From assembly GCA_030618475.1 (NCBI GenBank), contig JAUXDG010000172.1, positions 1 to 6,219 of the forward strand: 6,219 bases of DNA, written 5' to 3'. The notes beneath the pieces are model-generated. The model did no database searches, was not told where the DNA came from, and worked only from the letters and a program-made list of their open reading frames with translations. A program made the position numbers and the translations under genes. The DNA comes from Gammaproteobacteria bacterium. GTDB lineage: Bacteria; Pseudomonadota; Gammaproteobacteria; DSM-19610. Shown here piece after piece: positions 1 through 6,134 of the stretch (position 1 is its first letter; every line of letters starts with the position of its first letter).

Positions 1-1138
1 TGAGCTGGTCGGCATGCTGTTCGAGTACATGCTCAAAGAGGAAAACCTGCCCAATGTTGTCAAAGCTTTGCTGAGTCGGCTGCATACGCCTTTGCTGAAA
101 GTTGCCGTTGTCGACCGTAGTTTCTTCACCCACGCACAACATTCCGCCCGCATGTTGCTCAACAACATGACATCAGCCGGTATTCGCTGGGTTGAAGATA
201 ACCAGATCGAGCGCGGCATCTTCCCGAAAATGAAAGAAATCGTCGACAGGATTTTGCTCGATTTCGAAGAAGATGTCGGGATCTTTGATACCCTCCTGAA
301 GGATTTCAACAAAGCAGTGAAAGATCTCGACCATCGGGCCAGTCTTGTCGAGACACGCACTACCGAAGCGGCTGACGGACAGGAAAAGCTGCAGGCCGCC
401 CGCCACCGTGCACAACAGGAAGTCCGTACTCGTTGTCAGGGAAAACCTGTGCCTGTATCAACCCAGGAATTCCTGCAACGTATCTGGGCAGACAAACTTA
501 CCTTTATCCTGCTGCGCAGTCAGCAGGGGGACGAAAGCGAAGACTGGCAGGCCGCCACTGCCCTGGCAGACCGTATTATCGATTCTTCACTGCCACCGAC
601 CAGCGAAGAACAGCGTTCAACGCGACAACAGTCCTTAACTGACTTCCAGAAAGAACTGCGTGATGCCACACAAACAATGCAGCAAGCCAACAAAGAAAAC
701 CTGATTGGCGCATTGTTTGATACTCAAACACAAGCCCTCGACGCGAAGGCCCCGGTCAGCGAAAACCACGCACAGGCACAACAAGCGTCTGTTGCAGACG
801 AACCGGCTCAGCAACAGGAACACGCCGCACAGAACGTTAGACTGTCACCTGGGCAGGAGGCCATGCTTGAAAAACTGAAAACCGTTCCATTTGGCACCTG
901 GTTTGAATTTTCGGATCCGGACAAACCCAGGAGACAGGCTAAATTGTCATGGCGCAGTACGGTCACTGAGAAGTACATGTTTGTAGACCATATGGGCGTT
1001 AAAGCCACCATCATTCCAATGCACGAACTCGCGGACTGTATGCTGAATAACAGCGTACGCATCATTAACACTGAAAAGAAACCCTTCGTTGACCGTGCAA
1101 TGAATGCAATTCACCGAATTCTGGATCGCGCAGCATAA
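1..1138 (+). CDS. DUF1631 family protein, 3' part (5' end outside window)
   Basis: This is the C-terminal part of a DUF1631-family protein, whose members are usually several hundred residues longer. The frame is open from base 2, before the first visible ATG at 14, so the true start lies upstream of the window. The stop is TAA at 1136-1138. The first visible residues (LLSRLHTPLLKVAVVDRSFF, then HSARMLLN) are the family's recognisable core. A charged helical stretch follows. Roughly residues 215-275, counted from the ATG at 14, form a linker rich in Gln, Ala and Glu. The last 100 residues are a compact, probably beta-rich domain starting near GTWFEF (294-299) with KLSW and KYMFVDHMG. That tail resembles the small beta-barrel seen in PilZ-like proteins, which is my inference. 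No enzymatic motif is visible and the family's function is unknown to me. A PilZ gene follows after 35 bases on the same strand. The family call is firm; the role is open. Confidence 0.85.
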   Translation, partial: ELVGMLFEYMLKEENLPNVVKALLSRLHTPLLKVAVVDRSFFTHAQHSARMLLNNMTSAGIRWVEDNQIERGIFPKMKEIVDRILLDFEEDVGIFDTLLKDFNKAVKDLDHRASLVETRTTEAADGQEKLQAARHRAQQEVRTRCQGKPVPVSTQEFLQRIWADKLTFILLRSQQGDESEDWQAATALADRIIDSSLPPTSEEQRSTRQQSLTDFQKELRDATQTMQQANKENLIGALFDTQTQALDAKAPVSENHAQAQQASVADEPAQQQEHAAQNVRLSPGQEAMLEKLKTVPFGTWFEFSDPDKPRRQAKLSWRSTVTEKYMFVDHMGVKATIIPMHELADCMLNNSVRIINTEKKPFVDRAMNAIHRILDRAA

Positions 1139-1173
1139 GAGAAACGCCAAAGGTGTAATGACGGGAGTAAGTA

Positions 1174-1527
1174 ATGATGAGCACCTCTACGAATGCAGAG
1201 AAATCCGAACAACGCAGACAACGTCGGGTGACAATCCCGGAGCATCCACAAATTCTGGATGCACATAGCGGAAATATTCTGGCTCAGCTGGTTAATCTGT
1301 CAGTCGCTGGCCTCATGGCCATGAGCCCTCGATGTATAAACTGCGGAACTGTTTACCAGGTACGCATTCCATTGCTCGTTGGTGACCAGTCAGTTGAAAT
1401 CCAGCTTGGCATTGAAAGCCTGTGGAGCGAAGACGCCAACGAATCCGGCTCGCACTGGACCGGTTTTCAGATCATTGATATCTCGCCGGAACACCAGAAG
1501 ATATTGAATTCAGTGGTAGGTGATTAG
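1174..1527 (+). CDS. PilZ domain protein, predicted c-di-GMP receptor
   Basis: A 117-residue single-domain PilZ protein. The two c-di-GMP-binding signatures are present in the right order: RxxxR at R14-R18 (within RRQRR) and NxSxxG at N41-G46 (NLSVAG). They are followed by the alternating hydrophobic strands of the barrel and a closing strand around WTGFQIIDIS. PilZ proteins bind cyclic-di-GMP in the cytoplasm and pass the signal to a partner; no output domain is fused here, so the partner is unknown. The start is ATG 1174, preceded by GGGAG with a six-base gap; a second ATG follows directly at 1177. The gene lies 35 bases after the DUF1631 gene and is probably co-transcribed with it. An oddity is a CxxCG motif (C54, C57) just after the second signature. 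It converges on dnaQ with 58 bases between the two stops. Confidence 0.85.
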   Translation: MMSTSTNAEKSEQRRQRRVTIPEHPQILDAHSGNILAQLVNLSVAGLMAMSPRCINCGTVYQVRIPLLVGDQSVEIQLGIESLWSEDANESGSHWTGFQIIDISPEHQKILNSVVGD

Positions 1528-1585
1528 CCCGATTTCTCGATTCCCGAAAGCCGTTTTTTCACACATGGCGTGCAGAGCTTTATGG

Positions 1586-2314
1586 TCAGCAACTTGGCTT
1601 TTTTTCCAGTTGTTCCCAGACAGAAGGACCGCCAAGTGCTTTGCCTATAGCCTCTAATCTGGCCTGGTGCTGAGCGATTTCTTCGCTATCGGCCCGGATA
1701 ATCCGAAGTCTGGGGCGGTCTTCTGCACAACGCCTGATCTGCTCCACCTGGCCAACACCACTTCCGGAGCCAGTGTCACCCCCCAACGACAGGGTGACCT
1801 GTCCGCCTGTCATGGCGAGATAGACATCGGCGAGGATCTCCGCGTCCAGCAGTGCGCCGTGCAATTCCCGCTGAGTGTTATCTATCTCGTAGCGTCTGCA
1901 CAGAGCATCCAGATTGTTCTTCTGACCGGCGTGCATTTTGCGCGCCATGGTCAGGGTGTCCAGCACCGAACATAAATCTGACACCTGCTTTCCGTATTCG
2001 CAGAGTCTGAGTTCGTGATTTATAAACCCAACATCAAAGGGTGCGTTGTGGATCACCAGCTCCGCGCCCTTAACATAGCAGATAAAGTCTTCGACAATGT
2101 CTGCAAAACGTGCTTTATCGGCAAGAAACTCGTTGCTGATCCCATGCACTTCGATAGCACCTGCATCAATTTTCCGGTCCGGCTGCAGATACTGATGGAA
2201 GTTATTTCCGGTTAACTTCCGATCGACCATTTCCACGCAACCGATTTCAATGATGCGGTGCCCTTCCTTCGGCTCCAGGCCGGTGGTTTCCGTATCGAGA
2301 ATAATCTGTCGCAT
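1586..2314 (-). CDS. dnaQ: DNA polymerase III epsilon subunit (3'-5' proofreading exonuclease)
   Basis: This encodes the proofreading subunit of the replicative DNA polymerase III core, which removes mismatched 3' nucleotides and binds the alpha subunit. It has 242 residues, against 243 in E. coli. All catalytic residues of the DEDDh exonuclease are present: D7 and E9 in DTETTGL (Exo I), D94 in HNAPFDVGF (Exo II), and H152 and D157 in HGALLDAE (Exo III). After the exonuclease domain, Q172-L177 (QVTLSL, following MTGG) lines up with the beta-clamp-binding motif of E. coli epsilon. A Gly/Ser-rich linker leads to a C-terminal segment (about 200-242) like the alpha-binding tail. The start is ATG 2314, with TAGGT about seven bases upstream. 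It is the last gene of the minus-strand unit, 21 bases after rnhA. The identification is near certain. Confidence 0.97.
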   Translation of the reverse strand: MRQIILDTETTGLEPKEGHRIIEIGCVEMVDRKLTGNNFHQYLQPDRKIDAGAIEVHGISNEFLADKARFADIVEDFICYVKGAELVIHNAPFDVGFINHELRLCEYGKQVSDLCSVLDTLTMARKMHAGQKNNLDALCRRYEIDNTQRELHGALLDAEILADVYLAMTGGQVTLSLGGDTGSGSGVGQVEQIRRCAEDRPRLRIIRADSEEIAQHQARLEAIGKALGGPSVWEQLEKKPSC

Positions 2315-2335
2315 AACGATTACCTAATCAAACTA

Positions 2336-2767
2336 TCAGAGTTCGTCGACGCCGCGATTGGCCAGCTGATCGGCACGTTCATTTTCGTGGTGGCCGCTAT
2401 GACCCTTGACCCAATGCCACGAAATCCGGTGCGCTTGCACAGCCTGGTCCAGACGCTGCCACAGATCGGCATTTTTTACCGGCTTTTTTGCCGCTGTTTT
2501 CCAGCCCCGTTTTTTCCAGTTAGGCAACCATTCCGTGATGCCATTTTTGACGTAGATTGAATCTGTGGTCAATTTAACTGAACAGGGCCGCTTCAGACTT
2601 TCCAGAGCCTGAATCGCTGCCATCAGTTCCATACGATTATTTGTGGATTGCGCCTCACCACCATAGAGTTCTTTTTCGTGCTCACCATAGCGTAGCAAGG
2701 CGCCCCAGCCACCGGGCCCCGGGTTACCCCGGCACGCACCATCGGTAAAGATTTCCACATCAACCAT
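2336..2767 (-). CDS. rnhA: Ribonuclease HI
   Basis: RNase HI cuts the RNA strand of RNA:DNA hybrids in the cytoplasm, clearing primers and R-loops. The 143-residue protein aligns along its whole length with bacterial type 1 RNase H. The catalytic set is complete: D9 (FTDGACRGNPGPGG), E47 (NNRMEL), D69 (TDSIYV), H123 (KGHSGH) and D133 (ERADQLA). The basic handle region is present around residues 83-98 (NWKKRGW through KKP). The start is ATG 2767, with a GGGGAG ribosome site about 11 bases upstream inside the preceding gene. The methyltransferase stop lies within this gene, an 8-base overlap (2760-2767), so translation of the two is probably coupled. dnaQ follows 21 bases downstream on the same strand. 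Confidence 0.97.
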   Translation of the reverse strand: MVDVEIFTDGACRGNPGPGGWGALLRYGEHEKELYGGEAQSTNNRMELMAAIQALESLKRPCSVKLTTDSIYVKNGITEWLPNWKKRGWKTAAKKPVKNADLWQRLDQAVQAHRISWHWVKGHSGHHENERADQLANRGVDEL

Positions 2768-3542
2768 TGGGTCGCAGACTCCCCTGGCTGGTCCCGACCA
2801 CGCCGCCTGCCAGCAGCGATCGCTGTGGCCGCCAGCGGGGTTTGATCGGTGTGAGTGTTGTCACCCGCTTGCGCGCAACCAGCAGATAGGATGCCGCCAA
2901 CAATGGCCAGTTATCACGATGCAAGCGATGCAACAGAGTTGTTCCTTTTTTTATACTCCCCGCACCGTATTGCCAGGGTGGATACGGAAAGAGATAACGC
3001 GTCTGCATCGTGTCAAATCCCAGCAGGGAAAGCCAATCTTTTAAGCGTGGCAGACTGACAAAACGCAGCGACCATGGCACTTTGCCGCGCCAGCCAAACA
3101 TGACTTTTCGCAATCCCCACCAGCTATAGGGATTAAAACCCAGAACAATGAGATGGCCTTCGGCAACCAGGCAACGGTCCATCTCACGCAATACCTGGTG
3201 CGCATCGTGTGCCAGTTCCAGCACATGCGACAGCACAAACGCATCGACGCTGTCCGATTGCAGGGGTAGTGCCTCGGCATGGCCCAACAACCCGGGGGCC
3301 TGCTCCAGTCCCTGTTCAGTACAGGACTGCACCACCCGGTGCACGATCCGGCTGGCGGCCAGCGAATCCGACTGACAGGAAGGATCCAGCTGTACCAGAT
3401 GGTACCCGAATACGTCACCTAACACGTCTTGTAACAGATCCTGCTCAGCAACCGTCAGCTGCTGGCCAAGTGGCTGTTTGCACCACGCCCGGAGATCGAG
3501 CAAGCGGTTCTGGCTGCTAATTGAACAATACTGTTGGCTCAT
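2760..3542 (-). CDS. yafS: YafS-like class I SAM-dependent methyltransferase-family protein
   Basis: A 260-residue protein of the Methyltransf_11-like family found beside rnhA in gammaproteobacteria and resembling E. coli YafS. Recognisable family blocks are FGYHLVQL (45-52), a strand carrying the acidic motif LPLQSDSVDAFVLSHVLE (92-109), EMDRCL with GHLIVLGFNPYSWWGLRK (129-146), a conserved DWLSLLGF block, and a C-terminal LLVARKR. The usual glycine-rich SAM-binding motif I (DxGxGxG) is not seen; the equivalent place is QLDPSCQSD. E. coli YafS, as I remember it, is similar there. The substrate is unknown and catalytic activity is not assured. ATG 3542 is the most upstream start possible, because an in-frame TAG lies two codons before it. 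No Shine-Dalgarno sequence precedes it and a TATGAT element sits 7 bases away, which suggests a leaderless message. It is the first gene of the unit with rnhA and dnaQ and is divergent from mltD. Confidence 0.85.
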   Translation of the reverse strand: MSQQYCSISSQNRLLDLRAWCKQPLGQQLTVAEQDLLQDVLGDVFGYHLVQLDPSCQSDSLAASRIVHRVVQSCTEQGLEQAPGLLGHAEALPLQSDSVDAFVLSHVLELAHDAHQVLREMDRCLVAEGHLIVLGFNPYSWWGLRKVMFGWRGKVPWSLRFVSLPRLKDWLSLLGFDTMQTRYLFPYPPWQYGAGSIKKGTTLLHRLHRDNWPLLAASYLLVARKRVTTLTPIKPRWRPQRSLLAGGVVGTSQGSLRPNG

Positions 3543-3549
3543 AGGCTAA

Positions 3550-3555
3550 ATCATA
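3550..3555 (-). promoter_or_regulatory. Candidate -10 element (TATGAT) for the yafS-like/rnhA/dnaQ unit
   Basis: On the minus strand the bases read TATGAT, five of six matches to the sigma-70 -10 consensus. Seven bases separate it from the A of the ATG at 3542, so transcription would begin at or next to the start codon. The hexamer 17 bases upstream (CGTCAA) is a poor -35, so either an activator is needed or the match is chance. Confidence 0.35.
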
Positions 3556-3561
3556 ACGTAT

Positions 3562-3599
3562 CCTGACAGCGCTTGACGGTGGCGCCCCAGCCTGTCAGC
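3562..3599. repeat. Paired CCTGNCAGC motif, possible operator
   Basis: CCTGACAGC at 3562-3570 and CCTGTCAGC at 3591-3599 differ only at the centre base. Each core (CTGNCAG) is itself palindromic, so the pair reads as both a direct and an inverted repeat. Centres are 29 bases apart, close to three helical turns. The left copy lies just upstream of the candidate mltD -35 and the right copy overlaps the candidate -10, a layout suited to a repressor. Function is inferred; a chance pair is possible. Confidence 0.3.
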
Positions 3600-3601
3600 A
3601 T
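3573..3601 (+). promoter_or_regulatory. Candidate mltD promoter (TTGACG, 17 bases, CAGCAT)
   Basis: TTGACG at 3573-3578 matches the -35 consensus at five of six positions. Seventeen bases later CAGCAT (3596-3601) matches a -10 weakly, but keeps the A at position 2 and the T at position 6. A start site near 3608 would give a leader of about 70 bases for mltD. The weak -10 makes this only a possibility. Confidence 0.25.
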
Positions 3602-3679
3602 AGCCCGCTTACTCGAAAAATTCATTATTCTTCACCCTGTTGGGGTAAAAATTCCCACGTTCTGGCCGATAGGGATATT

Positions 3680-5305
3680 ATGCCTATTCGTTTTGCATTC
3701 CTGTTGCCGTTTGCAGCGCTGTTGCTGGGTGCGTGTTCCAACTCCCTGCATCAGCCGGCCAACACACCGCGCGCGAAAGCCAGTCAGGATGTTGCCGTTT
3801 CAGAACCGAACACGACCTTCCGGATAGAAAAACGACCCACCCTGTTAGCCGCTTCTCAGCCCCTGACAGGCATTCTGGTGTCTGCCTATACGGTTCCGGA
3901 AACATCCGACCTGTGGGAACAGCTGCGTCGAGAATTCCAGTTCCCCAAACAGGACAATAAGCGTATCCGTATACAGCGTAACTGGTATATCAGGCACCCC
4001 GCATATTTACAGCGTGTGGGCGAACGTTCGAAACCTTATGGCTGGCATATTCAACAGCAACTCAAGCAGCGCAACATGCCTGCCGAGATCGCCCTGTTGC
4101 CGATTGTTGAAAGCGCCTTCGACCCGTTTGCCTATTCACATGGCCGTGCCGCCGGGCTCTGGCAATTTGTACCTGCAACCGGAAAACGTTTTGGACTGAA
4201 ACAGGACTGGTGGTACGACGGCCGCCGTGACATTCAGGATTCTACAGCAGCTGCACTGGATTACCTGCAATACCTCAACAAGCGTTTCAAAGGCGACTGG
4301 CTGCTTGCACTGGCGGCCTATAACTCAGGTGAAGGCACTGTATCCAAAGCCCAGAGGAAAAATCGTAAAAAAGGCAAACCGGTTGGATACTGGGACCTCA
4401 ATCTACCCAAGGAAACACGGGCCTATGTACCCAAACTGATTGCGCTGAAGCAACTGGTGGAGGCACCCGCCGCTTACGGGATCAAACTCGAAGCTGTTCC
4501 CAACCGGCCCTATTTCGAAGTCGTGGATACCGGCGCACAAATTGATCTGGCGGTCGCTGCGGACCTCGCTGGTATCGAGCTGGATGCCCTCTACCGCCTT
4601 AACCCGGGTTTCAACCAGTGGGCGACCTCCCCCGACGGCCCCCACCGCCTGTTAATCCCCGTGGATCATGCAGACACCTTCCGCCAGGCAGTCGCCGACC
4701 TGCCACCGGAAAAGCGCATTCAGTGGGTCCGTCACAAGGTCAAAAAGGGTGAAACCCTCAGCCATATATCCAGGCATTATCACACCACGGTTGCAGCACT
4801 GAAAACCGCCAACGAGTTGAATAATTCTTCGATTCGGGCTGGCAAATACCTGATGGTCCCGGTATCCAGCCAGGGACAGGACAACTACCGTCTGAGCGCC
4901 CGGCAACGATTGAAGCGCAAGCAGAACTCCACTCGAAACGGCCATAAGACCCAACACCGTGTGAGTAACGGCGATACCTTCTGGGATCTGTCCAAACAGT
5001 ATAAAGTCAGTGTCCGCAAACTGGCAGCCTGGAACGGTATGGCCCCCGGCGACCCCCTGCGGGTCGGCCAGAAACTGGTGGTGTGGGTAAATCAACCGAC
5101 CTCAGCAACACTCCACCCAGGCTCGCAAGCCCGACCCATACACTATACCGTGCGAAAAGGTGACTCGCTGGCACGCATTTCCAGCCGCTTTAAAGTAACG
5201 GTTACAGATTTACGCAAATGGAATGCATTACGCAAAGGCCGTTACCTGCAGCCTGGCCAGCGATTAAAGCTGTACGTCGATGTAACGCGCCAGACAGGCA
5301 CCTGA
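3680..5305 (+). CDS. mltD: Membrane-bound lytic murein transglycosylase D, three LysM domains
   Basis: MltD cleaves the MurNAc-GlcNAc bond of peptidoglycan with formation of a 1,6-anhydro end. Residues 1-19 are a lipoprotein signal with the lipobox LGAC; C19 would be lipidated, and S20 at +2 favours the outer membrane. The family 1 SLT domain spans about 130-235: catalytic E144 in PIVESAFDP, GLWQF at 159-163, and AYNSGEG at 213-219. Three peptidoglycan-binding LysM domains follow, starting near H352 (KGETLSHIS), H426 (NGDTFWDLS) and Y489 (KGDSLARIS), each ending in a basic or hydrophobic strand. E. coli MltD (about 450 residues) has two, so this 541-residue protein is longer by one LysM. Linkers between them are rich in Ser, Thr, Arg and Gln. 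The start is ATG 3680, with AGGGA at 3671-3675. It is transcribed away from the methyltransferase and ends 13 bases from the convergent gene at 5319. Confidence 0.95.
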   Translation: MPIRFAFLLPFAALLLGACSNSLHQPANTPRAKASQDVAVSEPNTTFRIEKRPTLLAASQPLTGILVSAYTVPETSDLWEQLRREFQFPKQDNKRIRIQRNWYIRHPAYLQRVGERSKPYGWHIQQQLKQRNMPAEIALLPIVESAFDPFAYSHGRAAGLWQFVPATGKRFGLKQDWWYDGRRDIQDSTAAALDYLQYLNKRFKGDWLLALAAYNSGEGTVSKAQRKNRKKGKPVGYWDLNLPKETRAYVPKLIALKQLVEAPAAYGIKLEAVPNRPYFEVVDTGAQIDLAVAADLAGIELDALYRLNPGFNQWATSPDGPHRLLIPVDHADTFRQAVADLPPEKRIQWVRHKVKKGETLSHISRHYHTTVAALKTANELNNSSIRAGKYLMVPVSSQGQDNYRLSARQRLKRKQNSTRNGHKTQHRVSNGDTFWDLSKQYKVSVRKLAAWNGMAPGDPLRVGQKLVVWVNQPTSATLHPGSQARPIHYTVRKGDSLARISSRFKVTVTDLRKWNALRKGRYLQPGQRLKLYVDVTRQTGT

Positions 5306-5318
5306 GGAGTATGGCTAA

Positions 5319-5750
5319 TTACCTGAATTGCACACTCCGGCGCACTTCGTTCCACGCACCACTGCGCCCGTAAAAATTCAGAATCCGCTCACTGCTTACG
5401 ATGGTTGCCGAGTAATCCTCTACCTGGATGGATTCCGTCTTTTCCTGGGCAATTAACTTGATACTCTGCCACCCGCCCGAGAGAACGCCGTATGCCGCAT
5501 AACGCTGGTTAGTGACTACAACAGCGATCGCATTGGCCACCTTGTATTCCCTGACGCGCTCCTTGGCATGCAGTTTAAGCCGATCAAAACGCCCGGCCTT
5601 GGCATTCGAAGCAATCACCTCATCCTTTTCGACAACCAGGAAAAGCACTTTCTCGACCTCATCGGCACAGACAGGCAGAACCAGGGCGACACCCAGCAAC
5701 ACGCCGCATACCCGCTTAAACCATGCCACTGCTTCGCCTCTTCGAACCAT
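5319..5750 (-). CDS. Secreted small protein with three 39-residue repeats, function unknown
   Basis: A 143-residue protein that I cannot assign to a named family. The N-terminus is a signal peptide: basic residues (VRR, then FKR), a hydrophobic core (VCGVLLGVALVLP) and a likely cut after A29 (PVCA before DEVEK), sending a mature protein of about 114 residues to the periplasm or outside. A lipobox is not convincing because V27 precedes the cysteine. The mature part is three gapless repeats of 39 residues with cores at 38-60, 77-99 and 116-138. They share V40/V79/V118, G53/G92/G131, the aromatics F55/W94/W133 and basic K59/K98/R137. The repeats look beta-rich. I chose ATG 5750 because AGGTG stands six bases upstream; a GTG at 5759 lies within that ribosome site, while a GTG at 5729 (GAGG seven bases upstream) would also leave a complete signal peptide. 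It follows the DUF3024 gene by 34 bases, probably in one operon. Confidence 0.8.
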   Translation of the reverse strand: MVRRGEAVAWFKRVCGVLLGVALVLPVCADEVEKVLFLVVEKDEVIASNAKAGRFDRLKLHAKERVREYKVANAIAVVVTNQRYAAYGVLSGGWQSIKLIAQEKTESIQVEDYSATIVSSERILNFYGRSGAWNEVRRSVQFR

Positions 5751-5756
5751 GTTCAA

Positions 5757-5761
5757 CACCT
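5757..5761 (-). promoter_or_regulatory. Ribosome binding site AGGTG deciding the start at 5750
   Basis: On the minus strand AGGTG precedes ATG 5750 by six bases. It overlaps the alternative GTG codon at 5759, which argues against that longer start. Confidence 0.5.
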
Positions 5762-5784
5762 ATCCATGATTTCTTTCAGTTGAA

Positions 5785-6123
5785 TTATCCCCAATGCACA
5801 TGCAATGGCGCCTGTTCGAGCTCTTCGACAACAGCCTGTATGGTGTCAACTTGAGGTAAATGAGGATACGGCCGCCAGTCTCCCCCCTGCAGCGGCCAGA
5901 ACAGATGCCACCGGCTATCTTCGTAACTGAGTTGCACCAGCGGCCGAAACCGTCCAGCCTCATTTGTCTTTTCCAGCTGCGCTGTTTCGCCGATCAACAG
6001 TCTGTCGCCTTCCTGGCTGCAACGCAGACGCGCAGCAGAGCCAGACAACAAGGCATTGCGGCGCGCGCAAAACTCGTCCAATACCCTGCGCGCACGCTGT
6101 AGCTCCAATACGCTGACGGTCAT
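5785..6123 (-). CDS. DUF3024 family protein
   Basis: A 112-residue protein matching the DUF3024 family. Recognisable blocks are the N-terminal helix with ELQRARRVLDEFCARRN (7-23), a central beta section, and the family's diagnostic C-terminal half: a run RWHLFWPLQGGDWRPYP (71-87), then VDTIQAVVEELEQAPLHVHWG (92-112), where other members have a short helix and end in a similar glycine-terminated strand. No signal peptide, membrane segment or catalytic motif is visible, so it is probably cytoplasmic; the family's function is unknown. An in-frame ATG 48 bases upstream (6171) would add 16 residues that do not look like the family. ATG 6123 has GGAG seven bases upstream and puts the family's first helix at the N-terminus, so I prefer it. 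The secreted repeat protein follows on the same strand after 34 bases. Confidence 0.8.
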   Translation of the reverse strand: MTVSVLELQRARRVLDEFCARRNALLSGSAARLRCSQEGDRLLIGETAQLEKTNEAGRFRPLVQLSYEDSRWHLFWPLQGGDWRPYPHLPQVDTIQAVVEELEQAPLHVHWG

Positions 6124-6130
6124 TTTCCTG

Positions 6131-6134
6131 CTCC
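6131..6134 (-). promoter_or_regulatory. Ribosome binding site GGAG deciding the DUF3024 start
   Basis: On the minus strand GGAG lies seven bases before ATG 6123, with a further AGGA closer in. It supports this start over the in-frame ATG at 6171. Confidence 0.5.

Larger units (their letters stand above)
3543..3679. promoter_or_regulatory. Divergent promoter region between yafS-like gene and mltD
   Basis: This 137-base non-coding stretch separates two divergently read genes and must hold both promoters unless they are read from elsewhere. It contains a TATGAT element for the minus strand, a TTGACG element for the plus strand, and two CCTGNCAGC sites. I saw no trace of a gloB coding sequence in it, although gloB occupies this position in Escherichia and Pseudomonas. 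The region as a whole is well supported as intergenic; the individual elements are less certain. Confidence 0.6.

Noticed and set aside
1158..1300. Short frame starting at ATG 1158 with AGGTG upstream
   Set aside because: It runs out of frame through the PilZ gene and its translation shows no protein-like pattern.
1531..1560. Terminator after the PilZ gene (TTTC...GAAA, then six T)
   Set aside because: The T-run is real, but the possible stem has only four mostly A-T pairs, too weak to call.
2470..2525. T-runs flanked by CGGC/GCCG that look like a terminator
   Set aside because: They encode the lysine-rich basic handle of RNase HI and lie in the middle of an intact gene.
4652..5095. 147-codon open frame on the minus strand inside mltD
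   Set aside because: It is a shadow of the LysM-coding part of mltD, with no family resemblance.
5306..5338. GGAGT/ACTCC inverted repeat at the mltD 3' end as a terminator
   Set aside because: The stem has only five pairs, the loop is 23 bases long, and no T-run follows.
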